In this document: positions 10,308-19,223 of the stretch, in pieces | How positions within the stretch are numbered: the stretch's first letter is position 1 | How the letters are laid out: each line of letters begins with the position of its first letter | Source: Actinomadura pelletieri DSM 43383 | GTDB lineage: Bacteria > Actinomycetota > Actinomycetes > Streptosporangiales > Streptosporangiaceae | Direction of reading: 5' to 3' | Assembly (NCBI RefSeq): GCF_003634705.1 | Contig: NZ_RBWU01000003.1 | Coordinates: forward strand, 850,578-914,577 | Length of the DNA: 64,000 bases | The notes under the pieces: generated by a model | Database searches by the model: none | Seen by the model: the letters and a program-made list of their open reading frames with translations, nothing else | What the model was told of the DNA's origin: nothing | Position numbers and translations under genes: made by a program

Positions 10308-11438
10308 GTGGGACGTCGTCAAAGTCCGCGCACCTTCGGGGTGGAGGAGGAGCTGCTCCTCGTCGCCCCCGAGACCGGCGCGCCGCAGGCCGTGTCGGGC
10401 TCGGTCATCCGGTACGCCCGCCGCCACGACGAGCTGTTCCTCACCCGTGGGCGCCGCTCGAAGCCTCTGGAGCCCGAGTTGCAGCGCGAGCAGCTGGAGA
10501 CCGCCACCCCGGTGTGCACCTCGCTCACCGAGATCTCCGAGCACGTCAGGTCGGCGCGGCTCGCCGCGGCGCAGTCGGCGGCCGGGGTCGGCGTCTCGGT
10601 GGCGGCGCTCGCGACGTCGCCGGTCGCGGTCCGCCCGTCGCTGACCCCGTCGCACCGCTACCTGCGGATGGCGAACGCCTACGGGCCCGCCGCCGCCGAG
10701 CAGCTCACCTGCGGTTGCCACGTCCATGTCGGCATCGAGTCGCCGGACGAGGGCGTCGCCGTCCTCGACCGGATCCGGCCGTGGCTGCCGCCGCTCCTGG
10801 CGCTCAGCGCGAACTCCCCGTTCTGGCAGGGCGCCGACACCGGCTACGACAGCTGGCGGCACCAGGTGTGGGGACGCTGGCCGTCCAGCGGCCCGACCGA
10901 GCTGTTCGGCTCCGCCAAGGCGTACCGGGCGACGGTCGAGGCGCTGCTCGCCACCGGCGCGCTCATCGACGAGGGAATGATCTACTTCGACGCGCGGCTG
11001 TCCCGGCGCTACCCGACCGTGGAGATCCGCGTCCCGGACGTGTGCCTGGACGCCGACGACGCCGTGCTGATGGCCGCGCTCGTCCGGGCCCTGGTCGACA
11101 CCGCCGCGGGCGCCTGGCGCGACGGCGAACCGCCCGACCCGGTGCGCGCCGACCTGATGCGGCTGGCGATGTGGCGCGCCGGACGGTCGGGGCTGCGCAA
11201 CGACCTCGTCCACCCGACCACCCTCCGCGCCGCGCCCGCGCACCAGGTCGTCGCCGCCCTCCTGGAGCACCTCGCCCCCGCCCTCGACCGGTCAGGCGAT
11301 CTGGAGACGGTCACCGGGCTCTTGCACGGCGTCCTCGAACGCGGCAACGGCGCCCAGTTCCAGCGCGCCGCCTACAGCCGCGCCCACGACGTCACCGCCG
11401 TTGTCGCGACCGCCGTCACCCGAACCGTCACGGTGTGA
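10308..11438 (+). CDS. Carboxylate-amine ligase, YbdK/glutamate-cysteine ligase 2 type
   Basis: 376-residue GCS2-family ATP-dependent ligase. Signature segments are FGVEEELLLVAPETG near the N-terminus, LEPELQREQLETATPVC, GCHVHVGIES, NSPFWQGADTGYDSWR, and TVEIRVPDVC near the end. E. coli YbdK has weak glutamate-cysteine ligase activity, but actinobacteria use mycothiol, so the physiological substrate pair here is open. The GTG at 10308 is chosen because it lies 12 codons before the family start FGVEEE; the frame stays open upstream to 10164. Ribosome-binding sequence is weak. It stands alone between Uma2 and the WYL gene. Confidence 0.85.
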   Translation: MGRRQSPRTFGVEEELLLVAPETGAPQAVSGSVIRYARRHDELFLTRGRRSKPLEPELQREQLETATPVCTSLTEISEHVRSARLAAAQSAAGVGVSVAALATSPVAVRPSLTPSHRYLRMANAYGPAAAEQLTCGCHVHVGIESPDEGVAVLDRIRPWLPPLLALSANSPFWQGADTGYDSWRHQVWGRWPSSGPTELFGSAKAYRATVEALLATGALIDEGMIYFDARLSRRYPTVEIRVPDVCLDADDAVLMAALVRALVDTAAGAWRDGEPPDPVRADLMRLAMWRAGRSGLRNDLVHPTTLRAAPAHQVVAALLEHLAPALDRSGDLETVTGLLHGVLERGNGAQFQRAAYSRAHDVTAVVATAVTRTVTV

Positions 11439-11507
11439 CCCAAGCCCGCCCAACGCGTCGTGGGCTCTTGGGGAGGGCGCACGGCGCGTTGGGCCTGGGG
11501 CGAGGTG

Positions 11508-11996
11508 TCAGCGGTGGCGTTTCTGGAAGGGGAGGTAGCGGTCGGCGCGGCGGTGGCGGGCGAGGAGGCCGGTGGACTCGACGGCGAGGATGCGGTCGAA
11601 GCGGAAGGCGCGGACGCCGCGGCGCATTCGGCACCAGCCGACGAGGTACCAGTGGTCGCGGTGGACGAGGCAGGTGACGGGCTCCACCTCGCGGATGGTG
11701 ACATTGGCGTGGACGTCGCCGTAGCAGAGCCGGACGACGCGGTGTTCGGTGATGGCGGCGGCGATCACGCGGGCCCGGTCGGAGGTGGCCGCCTCCAGGG
11801 GCGTGGTGAGGGTGGCGAGCGTGGTGGTGACCACATCGTCGTGGGGCGTGGCGTCGAGGAGGGTGTGCAGGGCGCGGCGCGCGGTGGTGGCCTGGGGGCC
11901 GGTGCCGAGGTGGGCGAGGGAGAGCGCGAGTGCGGCGATCTCCGCGGCGGAGAGTGCGGTGGGCGTGGTGTGTGGGTGCGTCGCAACGTTCGCCAT
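11508..11996 (-). CDS. WYL-domain protein lacking the usual N-terminal HTH
   Basis: 162 residues. The C-terminal half is a WYL ligand-sensing domain (IAAAITEHRVVRLCYGD, then HRDHWYLVGWCRMRRGVRAF and RFDRILAVE). Typical actinobacterial WYL regulators begin with a winged HTH of about 60 residues; here the protein begins in the linker region (LSAAEIAALALSLAHLG). The reading frame upstream to 12,275 does not encode an HTH. A perfect TATAAT (plus-strand ATTATA at 12,003-12,008) ends 7 nt before the ATG, suggesting a leaderless transcript. It may be an auxiliary ligand-binding subunit or a truncated regulator. It is divergent from the PknG operon. Confidence 0.8.
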   Translation of the reverse strand: MANVATHPHTTPTALSAAEIAALALSLAHLGTGPQATTARRALHTLLDATPHDDVVTTTLATLTTPLEAATSDRARVIAAAITEHRVVRLCYGDVHANVTIREVEPVTCLVHRDHWYLVGWCRMRRGVRAFRFDRILAVESTGLLARHRRADRYLPFQKRHR

Positions 11997-12186
11997 GGTT
12001 CGATTATATGTTCGAGTGCCGACATTCTGGAGGGCCGTGGACGCTCCGATCGAGTCACGTGACGCACAGCGGGGCCGCCCGGCCTGATCGCTTGAGAAGG
12101 CGACCTTCCATGCGGAAAACTTGGGCCGCAAAACAGGCTCTAATCGGGCGAATCGGGGGCGAGCATGGGCCGATCGTGGACCGGCG

Positions 12187-13422
12187 TTGAGTGAGGCGCG
12201 GCTGGACCGGCCCCCGATGAGCCGAGACGAGGCGGACCGCGCGTTGGCGCGGCTCAAAGAGGAGAGGGAACGCATCGGCGCGGCACTGCTCGAACTGGAG
12301 GCCCACCAGGGCTACCAGTTGCTGGACGGCGCGTCGCTGGACGGTGAGACGCGACGCGTCCAGTCCGAGGTGCGCGCGGGAGTGGCGTCGCTGTGGGCCC
12401 TGTTCGACGTGTACGGGCGGGCGCTCGACGCGGCGGAGGATCTTCGGGCTCGCCATGCCAAGCCGGGGCAGGCTCAGCTCAAGGAGCTGACCTGGCTGCT
12501 CTCGGGTCCCTCGGTCGAACTGCCCGCCGAGGAGGTGCCGCTCCGGCGGCGGACGCTGCTGTCGGTCCCGTCCGGCGAGAAGCTGACGCTCCGGGCCGCC
12601 GTCGAGCGGATGACGCCGCTGTACGAGGCGGCCGCCCAGGCGATCGCCGCGCTGGACGAGGTGTGGTCGGCGCTGCTGTCGCGGCTCGCCGAGGTGGAGG
12701 CGGAGCGGCGGGCGGCGGAGGAGCTGCTGGAGTCCCTCGGCGGCACCGAGCCGGAACTCGACCGGCTCCGCGCCGATCTCGAGGCCGTCGCCGTCGTCGT
12801 CCGCGGCGATCCGATGGCCCTGGCGCGCGGCGGCCGGGCCGACACCGCCAAACTGGACGCGATTCTGACCGGGCTCGCGGAGGTCCGTCGCGGGTTGGAG
12901 GAGGCGGAGCGGCTCCGGGACGGGTTCGCCGACCGGATCCGCGGCGTCGCCGGCGTCCTGGAGCGGCTGCGCGACACGGAGGCGGAGGCCCGCCGGGTCC
13001 GGGACGAGGTCCTCGCGAAGATCGTCAAGCCGACGCTGCCCGAGTTGCCCGAGGTGTCCGCCGCGCTGGCCGACAGGCTCGCCGCCGTGGGACGTCCGGA
13101 GCGCGGCCACGGTTGGCACGACGTCTCGGCGCGGATCCTCGACCTGGAGAAGGCGGCGAACCACGCGCTGGACCGGGCGCGGGACGCCGTCACCATGATC
13201 AGCGGCCTCCTGGACCGGCGCGAGGAACTACGCGGCCGGCTGGAGGGATACCGCATGAAGGCCGCGAGACTCGGCCACGCCGAGGACGCCGAGCTTGTCG
13301 ACATGTACGAGCGGGTCCGCGAGCTGCTGTGGACGTCCCCCTGCGATCTTCGGAAGGCGACCGTGACACTGTCCGGATACCAGCAGGCCATCAACGCCCG
13401 GGTGAAGGGAGCCGACCGATGA
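12187..13422 (+). CDS. Coiled-coil protein, first gene of the PknG-type signalling operon
   Basis: About 411 residues, strongly helical and charged, with long heptad-like stretches (RALARLKEERERIGAALLEL, EAERRAAEELLESLGG, RDTEAEARRVRDEVLAKIV). No signal peptide, membrane segment or enzymatic motif is visible and I do not recognise a named family. The TTG at 12,187 is tentatively chosen; an ATG at 12,217 is an alternative and neither has a good Shine-Dalgarno. The stop overlaps the kinase start (ATGA), so translation is coupled. Position suggests a scaffold or docking subunit for the downstream kinase and phosphatase (inference). GTCACGTGAC lies upstream at 12,054-12,063. Confidence 0.75.
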   Translation: MSEARLDRPPMSRDEADRALARLKEERERIGAALLELEAHQGYQLLDGASLDGETRRVQSEVRAGVASLWALFDVYGRALDAAEDLRARHAKPGQAQLKELTWLLSGPSVELPAEEVPLRRRTLLSVPSGEKLTLRAAVERMTPLYEAAAQAIAALDEVWSALLSRLAEVEAERRAAEELLESLGGTEPELDRLRADLEAVAVVVRGDPMALARGGRADTAKLDAILTGLAEVRRGLEEAERLRDGFADRIRGVAGVLERLRDTEAEARRVRDEVLAKIVKPTLPELPEVSAALADRLAAVGRPERGHGWHDVSARILDLEKAANHALDRARDAVTMISGLLDRREELRGRLEGYRMKAARLGHAEDAELVDMYERVRELLWTSPCDLRKATVTLSGYQQAINARVKGADR

Positions 13423-15854
13423 GCCAGTGCGCCGAGCCGGGCTGTACCGGGACGATCGACGGCGGTTACTGCGTCCTGTGCGGCGTGGCCGCCTCCTCGT
13501 CCCCCGCCCCGCCCGCACCCGGCGCGTGCACGCGACCGGGATGCGCCGGGAGGATCTCCGACGGCTACTGCGACGTCTGCGGCAGTCCCCCGGCGAGCGT
13601 CCCGAGCGTGCCCGCGCCCCGGCCGCCGGTCGCCGTGCCCGACGACTCCTGCCCCATGCCCGGCTGCACCGGGACGATCATGGACGGCTACTGCGACGTC
13701 TGCGGCGCGCCGCCCGCCCACACGACCCTCACGTCCAGGGCCGAGGCGTCGGGCCGCTCGGGTTCGATGGGAACCGGCTCGTCCGTGCGGACGGGCAGCA
13801 CCCGCACCGGGTCGGGGCGCTCGTCCGGCCGTCGCGGGATGCTCGGCGCCGGGCTGGTCGAGGTGCCGCGCGTCCCGTACCGCGACCCGTCCACGGCGGT
13901 GCTGAGCGATCCGCAGGTCGCCGAGGGCAAGCGGTTCTGCAGCAACTGCGACCATCCGGTCGGGCGTGGACGCGGCGGGCAGCCGGGCCGCACCGAGGGC
14001 TTCTGTCCCAAGTGCGGCGCCCGGTTCTCCTTCACCCCGAAGCTCCGTCCGGGCGATCTCGTCGGCGGGCAGTACGACGTGCTCGGCTGCCTCGCGCACG
14101 GCGGCCTCGGCTGGATCTACCTGGCCAAGGACCGCAACGTCAGCGACCGGTGGGTGGTGCTCAAGGGCCTGCTGGACAGCGGTGACGCCGACGCCAGCGC
14201 CGCCGCGGCGGCCGAGCGGGCCTTCCTCGCCGAGGTCGAGCACCCGAACATCGTCAAGATCTACAACTTCGTCCAGCACGACGGCGACGGCTACATCGTC
14301 ATGGAGTACGTGGGCGGCCGGTCGTTGAAGGACATCCTGCTCGATCAGCCGCAGCCCGCGGGCGAGAAGCACCTGCCGCTCGCGCAGGCCATCGCGTACG
14401 GGCTGGAGGTGCTGCGCGCGTTCGAGTACCTGCACGCGCAGGGACTCGTCTACTGCGACTTCAAACCGGACAACGTGATCCAGTCCGAGGAGCAGCTCCG
14501 GCTGATCGACCTCGGCGGTGTCCGGCGGCTGGACGATCCGAGCGGCGCCATCTACGGCACCGTCGGCTACCAGGCGCCCGAGATCGCCGACGCCGGGCCG
14601 TCGATCTCGTCCGACCTGTACACGGTCGGCCGGTCGCTGGCCGTGCTGAGCTTCCCGTTCCGCGGCTTCACCCGGACGTTCAGCACCTCGCTCCCGCCGC
14701 GCTCGGACGTGCCGGTCCTCCAGCGGTTCGAGTCGTTCGACCGTTTCCTGCGCAGGGCGACGCACCCCGACCCGGAGCGGCGGTTCCAGGACGCGGCGGA
14801 GATGGCGGAGCAGCTCACCGGCGTGCTGCGGGAGGTGCTGGCCGCCGAGGACGGGACGCCGCGTCCCGCCCCCTCCGGGCTGTTCGGCCCCGAACGGTTC
14901 ACGACCCGGATGGCGGGCGGCGAGTCGGAGGTGTCGGCGCTGCCGCCCGTCCCGCCCGAGGTGGCCGCGGCGGCGCTGCCGGTGCCGCTGGCCGACGGGT
15001 CCGACCCGGCCGCCGCGTTCGTCTCCGGATTGAGCGCGCTGGAGCCGGAGCAGGTCGTGGAGGCGGTGAAGAACGCGCCGGAGCGCACGCCCGAGGTCAG
15101 GTTGACGCTCGCCCGCGTGAAGATCGAGCTGGGCGCGACGGTCGAGGCCACGGACCTGCTGGACGAGCTGACCGCCGAACGTCCCGGCGACTGGCGGGTC
15201 GACTGGTACCGGGCCGCCGGGCTCCTGGCACAGGGACGCACGGCCGAGGCCGAGCCCTGGTTCGATCGGCTGTACGAGCTGCTGCCCGGCGAGGCCGCGC
15301 CCAAGCTGGCGCTCGCCTACTGCCGAGAACATACGGCGCCGCGGGACGCGGTCCGCCTGTACGAGATGGTGTGGCGCACCGACCAGAGTTACATCAACGC
15401 GGCGTTCGGCCTCGCCCGCGTGCATCTGGCGGCGGGTGACCGCCGCGCGGCGGTCGCCGCGCTGGACTCGGTGCCGAAGATCTCGATCCAGTACGTGCCG
15501 GCGCAGGTGGCGGCGATCGCGACGGTGGTGCGCGGCCGCAACCCCGCGGAGCTGACGGCCGCCGACCTGGTCGGCGCGGGAGACCGTCTCACCGCCCTCG
15601 ACCTGGACGCCGAGCGGCGCGACCGGCTCGCCGCCGAGGTGCTGGAGGCCGCGCTCGACTGGCTCCTGGACGGGCCGGGCGCGGCGACCGGAGCGCGGGG
15701 CGGCTCCGTCCTCGGCACGCCGCTGGCCGAGCCGAAGCTGCGCCGCCTGCTGGAGTCGACGTACCGGGAGCTGGCGCGACGCACCCGGGACCGGGACGAG
15801 TGCCGGCGGCTCGTGGACTCGGCGAACGCCGTCCGGCCGAGGACGCTGCTGTGA
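13419..15854 (+). CDS. pknG: PknG-like Ser/Thr protein kinase with zinc ribbons and TPR domain
   Basis: 811-residue soluble kinase. Three short zinc-ribbon repeats (pattern CxxxGCxGxIxDGYCxxCG) occupy about residues 4-95, followed by a Thr/Ser/Gly-rich linker. A rubredoxin-like pair of CxxC knuckles (CSNC, CPKC) at about 173-203 directly precedes the kinase domain, as in mycobacterial PknG. The kinase spans about 215-480: glycine loop AHGGLGWIYLAKD, VVLKGLLDSGDAD, catalytic loop LVYCDFKPDNV (no HRD arginine, as in PknG) and DLGG replacing DFG, then YGTVGYQAPEI. The C-terminal third is TPR-like. Mycobacterial PknG phosphorylates the FHA protein GarA in response to amino acids sensed by GlnH/GlnX; homologues of both follow in this operon. 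It overlaps its neighbours by 4 nt on both sides. Confidence 0.93.
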   Translation: MSQCAEPGCTGTIDGGYCVLCGVAASSSPAPPAPGACTRPGCAGRISDGYCDVCGSPPASVPSVPAPRPPVAVPDDSCPMPGCTGTIMDGYCDVCGAPPAHTTLTSRAEASGRSGSMGTGSSVRTGSTRTGSGRSSGRRGMLGAGLVEVPRVPYRDPSTAVLSDPQVAEGKRFCSNCDHPVGRGRGGQPGRTEGFCPKCGARFSFTPKLRPGDLVGGQYDVLGCLAHGGLGWIYLAKDRNVSDRWVVLKGLLDSGDADASAAAAAERAFLAEVEHPNIVKIYNFVQHDGDGYIVMEYVGGRSLKDILLDQPQPAGEKHLPLAQAIAYGLEVLRAFEYLHAQGLVYCDFKPDNVIQSEEQLRLIDLGGVRRLDDPSGAIYGTVGYQAPEIADAGPSISSDLYTVGRSLAVLSFPFRGFTRTFSTSLPPRSDVPVLQRFESFDRFLRRATHPDPERRFQDAAEMAEQLTGVLREVLAAEDGTPRPAPSGLFGPERFTTRMAGGESEVSALPPVPPEVAAAALPVPLADGSDPAAAFVSGLSALEPEQVVEAVKNAPERTPEVRLTLARVKIELGATVEATDLLDELTAERPGDWRVDWYRAAGLLAQGRTAEAEPWFDRLYELLPGEAAPKLALAYCREHTAPRDAVRLYEMVWRTDQSYINAAFGLARVHLAAGDRRAAVAALDSVPKISIQYVPAQVAAIATVVRGRNPAELTAADLVGAGDRLTALDLDAERRDRLAAEVLEAALDWLLDGPGAATGARGGSVLGTPLAEPKLRRLLESTYRELARRTRDRDECRRLVDSANAVRPRTLL

Positions 15855-17086
15855 CCGGCGACCCGAACGCCGCGAAGGCGGCGGAGCTGGCCTGCCCCGC
15901 CTGCGGGGAGATCGTGTTCGCGGGCGAGGTCTTCTGCGAGGAGTGCGGGCACCGGCTCACCGAGGCGCCGCCCCCGGAACCACCCGCCGAACCTGCCCCC
16001 GTCGCGGAGGCGGTCGCCGGCCCGGCCGGACGTCCCTGCCCGGGGTGCGGCGGGACGGTGATCGACGCGGACGGTTACTGCGGTTCGTGCGGGCTGCGCC
16101 AGCCCGCCGAACGCGACCACGTCGAGATGACGGTCACCGCCGCCCGGGGCGGGACCAACGGGACACGGCCGGTGCTCGCGGCGGGCGCGAGCGACCGCGG
16201 CCGGCGTTACAGCCGTAACGAGGACGCGCTCGCCATCGTCGCGCACACCACCGGGGTCGCGGCCGTGGTGTCCGATGGCGTCGGCTCGTCGCAGCGTCCC
16301 GACGACGCCTCCCGCACGGCCGCCGAGACGGGCGTCGCCGAACTGGTGGCGCGTCTGGACGCGGGCGAGGACCCGGAGGACGCCACCCGGCTCGCGGCGT
16401 TGCGGGCCGCCGCCGCCGTCGCCGCGCTGGGCACGTCCCCGGGCGACGCGCCGTCCTGCACGTACGTGTCGGCGGTGACGCGGGGCGCGGCGGTCACCAT
16501 CGGCTGGGTCGGCGACAGCCGCGCGTACTGGCTGTCCGCGGACGGCGCCGTCGAGTCCGCCGAGGAGCTCGAGGACGTCGATGCCGCCGAGGTCAGCACC
16601 GGGGACATGGCGGAGCTGGGCCCGTCCCGCAGGCTCACCGACGACGACTCGTGGGCCGCGTTCATGGTGGCCGAGGGGTCGCTGACCGAGGCCGAGGCCG
16701 AGGCGCACCCGAACGCGCACGTCATCACGGCCTGGCTGGGCGCGGACGCCGGGGAGGTCCGCCCGCACGTCGCCTCGTTCCGTCCCGCCGGGCCCGGCAC
16801 GCTGCTGGTGTGCAGCGACGGCCTGTGGAACTACTTCCCGGAGGCCCACGACCTCGCCGCGCTCCTGACCCGCGACCCCGAGCTCCCCGCCGACGGGTCC
16901 GACATGTCCACCGCGACCGATCCGGCGACCGATCCGCTCGGCGCCGCGCGGACGCTCGTCCGTCACGCCCTGGACGCGGGCGGTCGCGACAACATCACGG
17001 TCGCCGTCATCCCGCTTCCGTCCCCCGCCGCCCCGCAGAGCAGCATCCCTCAGAGCACGTCGCCGAGCACGGAGCAGCCCCGATGA
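15851..17086 (+). CDS. PP2C-family Ser/Thr phosphatase with N-terminal zinc ribbons
   Basis: 411-residue PPM-type phosphatase. Two zinc ribbons come first (CPAC..CEEC at about 15-33 and CPGC..CGSC at about 63-81; the second carries the same DGYC signature as the kinase ribbons). The PP2C core includes SRNEDALAI, VVSDGVGSSQR, GWVGDSRAYWL, LLVCSDGLWNYF and GGRDNITVAV, which hold the metal-binding aspartates. No membrane segment. It should reverse phosphorylation by the kinase encoded directly upstream. The GTG start overlaps the kinase stop (GTGA) and its own stop overlaps the VWA gene start (ATGA). Confidence 0.92.
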   Translation: MTGDPNAAKAAELACPACGEIVFAGEVFCEECGHRLTEAPPPEPPAEPAPVAEAVAGPAGRPCPGCGGTVIDADGYCGSCGLRQPAERDHVEMTVTAARGGTNGTRPVLAAGASDRGRRYSRNEDALAIVAHTTGVAAVVSDGVGSSQRPDDASRTAAETGVAELVARLDAGEDPEDATRLAALRAAAAVAALGTSPGDAPSCTYVSAVTRGAAVTIGWVGDSRAYWLSADGAVESAEELEDVDAAEVSTGDMAELGPSRRLTDDDSWAAFMVAEGSLTEAEAEAHPNAHVITAWLGADAGEVRPHVASFRPAGPGTLLVCSDGLWNYFPEAHDLAALLTRDPELPADGSDMSTATDPATDPLGAARTLVRHALDAGGRDNITVAVIPLPSPAAPQSSIPQSTSPSTEQPR

Positions 17087-18420
17087 GCGAGCAGCCACAG
17101 TTCACCGTCAGGATCGACCAGAACAAGTACCTGCCCGAGGGCGGCCGCGAGGTGCACGCCATCGTGTCCGTCGAGGCGACCGCGGCCGAGGGAGCCGCGC
17201 CCGTCTCGGCGTCCACCCGGGCGTCCGAGGTCATCATCATCGACACCTCGGGTTCGATGTCCTACCCCGACACGAAGCTGCGGTCGGCGATCGCGGCGGC
17301 GAAGGTCGCGATCGACACGCTGCGCGACGGCGTCGAGTTCGCGGTCGTGTCCGGTTCCAACGACGCCAAGATGGTCTTCCCGGCCCGGCCCGGACTGGTC
17401 GCCGCGACCCCGCAGAGCCGGGAGCAGGCGAAGGTCGCGTTGAACAGGCTGAAGGCGTCCGGCGGAACCGCGATCGGATCGTGGCTGCGCCTCGCCGACG
17501 AGCTGTTCGACGACGAGCAGGGCGGCATCCGGCACGCGATCCTGCTGACGGACGGCAAGAACCAGCACGAGACGCCCGAGGAACTCGACGCCGTGCTGGC
17601 CCGCTGCGAGCGCCGGTTCGTGTGCGACTGCCGCGGCGTCGGCACCGACTGGGAGGTCGCCGAACTCCGCAAGGTCGCCTCCGCGCTGCTCGGCACGGTC
17701 GACATCGTCGCCGACCCGGCCGGTCTCGTCGCCGACTTCCAGGCGATGACGGAGGCGGCGATGGGCAAGTCCGTCGCGGACGTCGCGCTGCGGGTGTGGA
17801 CGCCGCAGACCGCGAACCTGAAGTTCGTCAAGCAGGTCCTGCCGTCGGTGGAGGACCTGACCGGCAGGCGCGTCGAGTCGGCTCCGCAGGCGGGCGACTA
17901 CCCGCTCGGCGCGTGGGGCGCCGAGGCCCGTGACTACCACATCTGCGTGGAGGTGACACCCGGCGAGGTCGGCAAGGAGCTGCGCGCCGCCTGGGTGAAG
18001 CTCGTCGTCCCCGGGGCGCCCGGCGAGGAGGCGCGGGTCCTCGCGACCGGCAACGTCCTGGCGCAGTGGACGGACGACGAGGCGCGGTCCACGAAGATCA
18101 ACGCCCGGGTGGCGCACTACACGGGCCAGGCGGAACTGGCCGCCGCCATCCAGGAGGGACTGCAGGCCCGCAAGGACGGCGACTTCGACACCGCGACCGC
18201 GCGGCTCGGCCGGGCCGTGGTGCTGGCGAACGAGGCCGGTAACGACGAGATCACCTCGATGCTGCGCCGGGTCGTGGACGTCGTCGACCCGGGGACCGGC
18301 ACCGTCCGGCTGAAGCGCGAGGTCAACAAGGCCGACGAGATGGAACTGGACACCCGGTCCAGCAAGACCGTCCGGACGCGCAAGGACGAGACCGTGACGA
18401 CCCTTCGGGGCGAGGGCTGA
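17083..18420 (+). CDS. VWA-domain protein of the PknG-type operon
   Basis: 445 residues, cytoplasmic by appearance. The N-terminal segment (about 1-50) is a beta-rich lead-in (FTVRIDQNKYLPEGGREVHA). A von Willebrand factor A domain follows with an intact MIDAS, DTSGSMS at about 54-60, the threonine of GGTAIGSWL and the aspartate of LLTDGKNQ. After about residue 240 come a beta domain and a helical region rich in conserved Ala/Glu. VWA domains bind partners in a metal-dependent way; next to kinase, phosphatase and FHA genes it probably serves as an assembly or substrate platform. Starts ATGA over the phosphatase stop; 2-nt gap to the FHA gene. Confidence 0.9.
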   Translation: MSEQPQFTVRIDQNKYLPEGGREVHAIVSVEATAAEGAAPVSASTRASEVIIIDTSGSMSYPDTKLRSAIAAAKVAIDTLRDGVEFAVVSGSNDAKMVFPARPGLVAATPQSREQAKVALNRLKASGGTAIGSWLRLADELFDDEQGGIRHAILLTDGKNQHETPEELDAVLARCERRFVCDCRGVGTDWEVAELRKVASALLGTVDIVADPAGLVADFQAMTEAAMGKSVADVALRVWTPQTANLKFVKQVLPSVEDLTGRRVESAPQAGDYPLGAWGAEARDYHICVEVTPGEVGKELRAAWVKLVVPGAPGEEARVLATGNVLAQWTDDEARSTKINARVAHYTGQAELAAAIQEGLQARKDGDFDTATARLGRAVVLANEAGNDEITSMLRRVVDVVDPGTGTVRLKREVNKADEMELDTRSSKTVRTRKDETVTTLRGEG

Positions 18421-18422
18421 GC

Positions 18423-19223
18423 ATGTCGACCTGCCCCAACGGACACTCCTCGCGGGCGGCCGACTACTGCGACGTCTGCGGCGAACGCATGGTCCCGTCC
18501 TCCCCCGCGTCCCCGGCCGGCGAGGGCATGAGCGCCTCGGAGCCGCGGCCGCCGTACGCGCCGCCGCCACCGGCGAGCGGGCAGGGCGGGCCGCGGCCGT
18601 GTCCCGACTGCGGAACGCCCGGCACCGACCGTTTCTGCGAGGCGTGCGGCTACGACTTCGCGACCGGCGGCGGACGGCCCACACCACGGACGGCCCCGGC
18701 CAACCCGGCCCCACCCGTCCCTCCGCTTTCGCCTCCGCCTTCGCCGCCGCCTTCGGCCCCGCCTTCGCCGCCGGAGCCCCAGGCCCGGCCCGCCCCCGCG
18801 GCGCCCGCGACCGTGTGGACGGCGGTCGTCACGGCCGACCGTGACTACTACGACTCGATCATCGCCGAGGAGGGCCCCGACTCGGCGTCCCTCACGTTCC
18901 CGCCGTACGCGCCCGAGCGGCGGATCACGCTCACCGGGCAGCAGGTGCGCATCGGACGGCGCGGCTCGTCACAGCCGTCCCCGCCCGAGATCGACCTGCG
19001 CGAGCCGCCCGAGGATCCGGGCATCTCCCACGTCCATGCCGTCCTGCTCGCCAAGCCGGACGGCACCTGGACGCTCGTCGACCCCGGCTCCACCAACGGG
19101 ACGTGCATGAACGGTTCGATGGAGCCGATTCCGAACAACGTGGAGGTCCCCGTCTCCGACGGTGACCGGATCCATGTGGGCGCGTGGACCACGATCACGC
19201 TCATCCGAGGCGAGGCGACATGA
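18423..19223 (+). CDS. FHA-domain protein with two zinc ribbons (GarA-like role possible)
   Basis: 266 residues. Zinc ribbon 1 at about 4-19 (CPNGH..YCDVCG), zinc ribbon 2 at about 60-78 (CPDCG..FCEACG), then a proline-rich linker (about 85-130) and a C-terminal FHA domain (about 160-260) with the phosphothreonine-binding signature IGRRG, SHVHA and STNGTCMNG. The FHA domain should read a phosphothreonine made by the PknG-like kinase; in mycobacteria the FHA protein GarA is the PknG substrate, but the GarA N-terminal ETTS motif is not visible here. The ribbon DYCDVCG matches those of the kinase. The stop overlaps the next gene (ATGA). Confidence 0.92.
   Translation: MSTCPNGHSSRAADYCDVCGERMVPSSPASPAGEGMSASEPRPPYAPPPPASGQGGPRPCPDCGTPGTDRFCEACGYDFATGGGRPTPRTAPANPAPPVPPLSPPPSPPPSAPPSPPEPQARPAPAAPATVWTAVVTADRDYYDSIIAEEGPDSASLTFPPYAPERRITLTGQQVRIGRRGSSQPSPPEIDLREPPEDPGISHVHAVLLAKPDGTWTLVDPGSTNGTCMNGSMEPIPNNVEVPVSDGDRIHVGAWTTITLIRGEAT

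Noticed and set aside
12474..15425. Very long minus-strand open frame (over 900 codons) opposite the coiled-coil and kinase genes
   Set aside because: It is a GC-bias shadow; the plus-strand frames encode recognisable kinase and ribbon motifs over the same bases.
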